A stretch of 64,000 bases of DNA. It comes from Echinococcus granulosus. Taxonomy: Eukaryota > Platyhelminthes > Cestoda > Cyclophyllidea > Taeniidae. The position numbers were made by a program, and so were the translations under genes. Positions 63,855 to 64,000 of the stretch are shown piece by piece. The stretch's first letter is position 1. Every line of letters begins with the position of its first letter. The stretch spans positions 181,703 to 245,702 of the forward strand of contig NW_020170448.1 in NCBI RefSeq assembly GCF_000524195.1. Direction: 5' to 3'. The notes beneath the pieces are model-generated. The model worked only from the letters and a program-made list of their open reading frames with translations, was not told the origin of the DNA and ran no database searches.

Positions 63855-64000
63855 CTGGAACACAAAAGAAAGGTGCTATAGGACTATTGATATAAACTTC
63901 ACGGACGTGGTGAACCGAGGCCAGTGGCTACTAACCAAGTATTTGGTAATAGTAATGGGAACAAAGGATAGAGTGGCCAAATCCTGCACAAGCCGTTAGA

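Overview
The window is nuclear DNA from a flatworm, most likely a cyclophyllidean (taeniid-type) tapeworm. The genes are eukaryotic, intron-bearing and widely spaced. Several introns are only 30-41 nt, one site carries a very short LTR retroelement of the kind described in taeniids as TRIMs, and there are mono- and dinucleotide tracts. Gene names come from recognising conserved protein families by eye. Splice sites were placed by hand from GT/GC-AG signals, reading-frame continuity and fit to the family; no alignment program or database was used. The species call is an inference.

Layout. 1-9.8 kb: no gene recognised. About 10.25-11.3 kb (+): a broken FKBP-type prolyl isomerase/TPR co-chaperone gene. 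14.43-15.43 kb: a complete LTR-internal-LTR TRIM-like element with a 4-bp target duplication. 16.5-19.3 kb: a divergent pair of uninterrupted genes, an ETS transcription factor of PEA3 type (-) and an unrecognised Ser-rich protein with a possible KH-like C-terminus (+). 22.3-28.55 kb (-): PIGO, the GPI ethanolamine-phosphate transferase. 30.18-31.94 kb (+): RING1/RNF2, the PRC1 ubiquitin ligase. 35.2-41.3 kb (-): a protein with eleven C2H2 fingers, encoded by at least 23 exons that all join in phase 1. 43.22 kb: a solo LTR of the TRIM family. About 41.3-55.1 kb: no other gene found. 55.97-57.28 kb (-): CNOT7/CAF1 deadenylase. 60.43-62.04 kb (-): 26S proteasome ATPase Rpt6 (PSMC5). 62.53 kb to the right edge (-): the C-terminal third of an ISWI ATPase (SMARCA5).

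The genes do not form an operon or pathway. They are housekeeping and chromatin/RNA-regulation genes: GPI anchoring, Polycomb ubiquitination, mRNA deadenylation, proteasome and nucleosome remodelling. Most run on the minus strand. The most unusual structure is the zinc-finger gene. Nearly every finger sits alone in an 81-90 nt symmetrical phase 1-1 exon, four upstream exons are only 36, 24, 27 and 15 nt, and all internal exons inspected are multiples of three, so any could be skipped without a frameshift. Next in interest are stop-free mini-introns whose length is a multiple of three: 30 nt in PSMC5 and a 39-nt GC-AG intron in CNOT7. If retained, each would simply insert amino acids.
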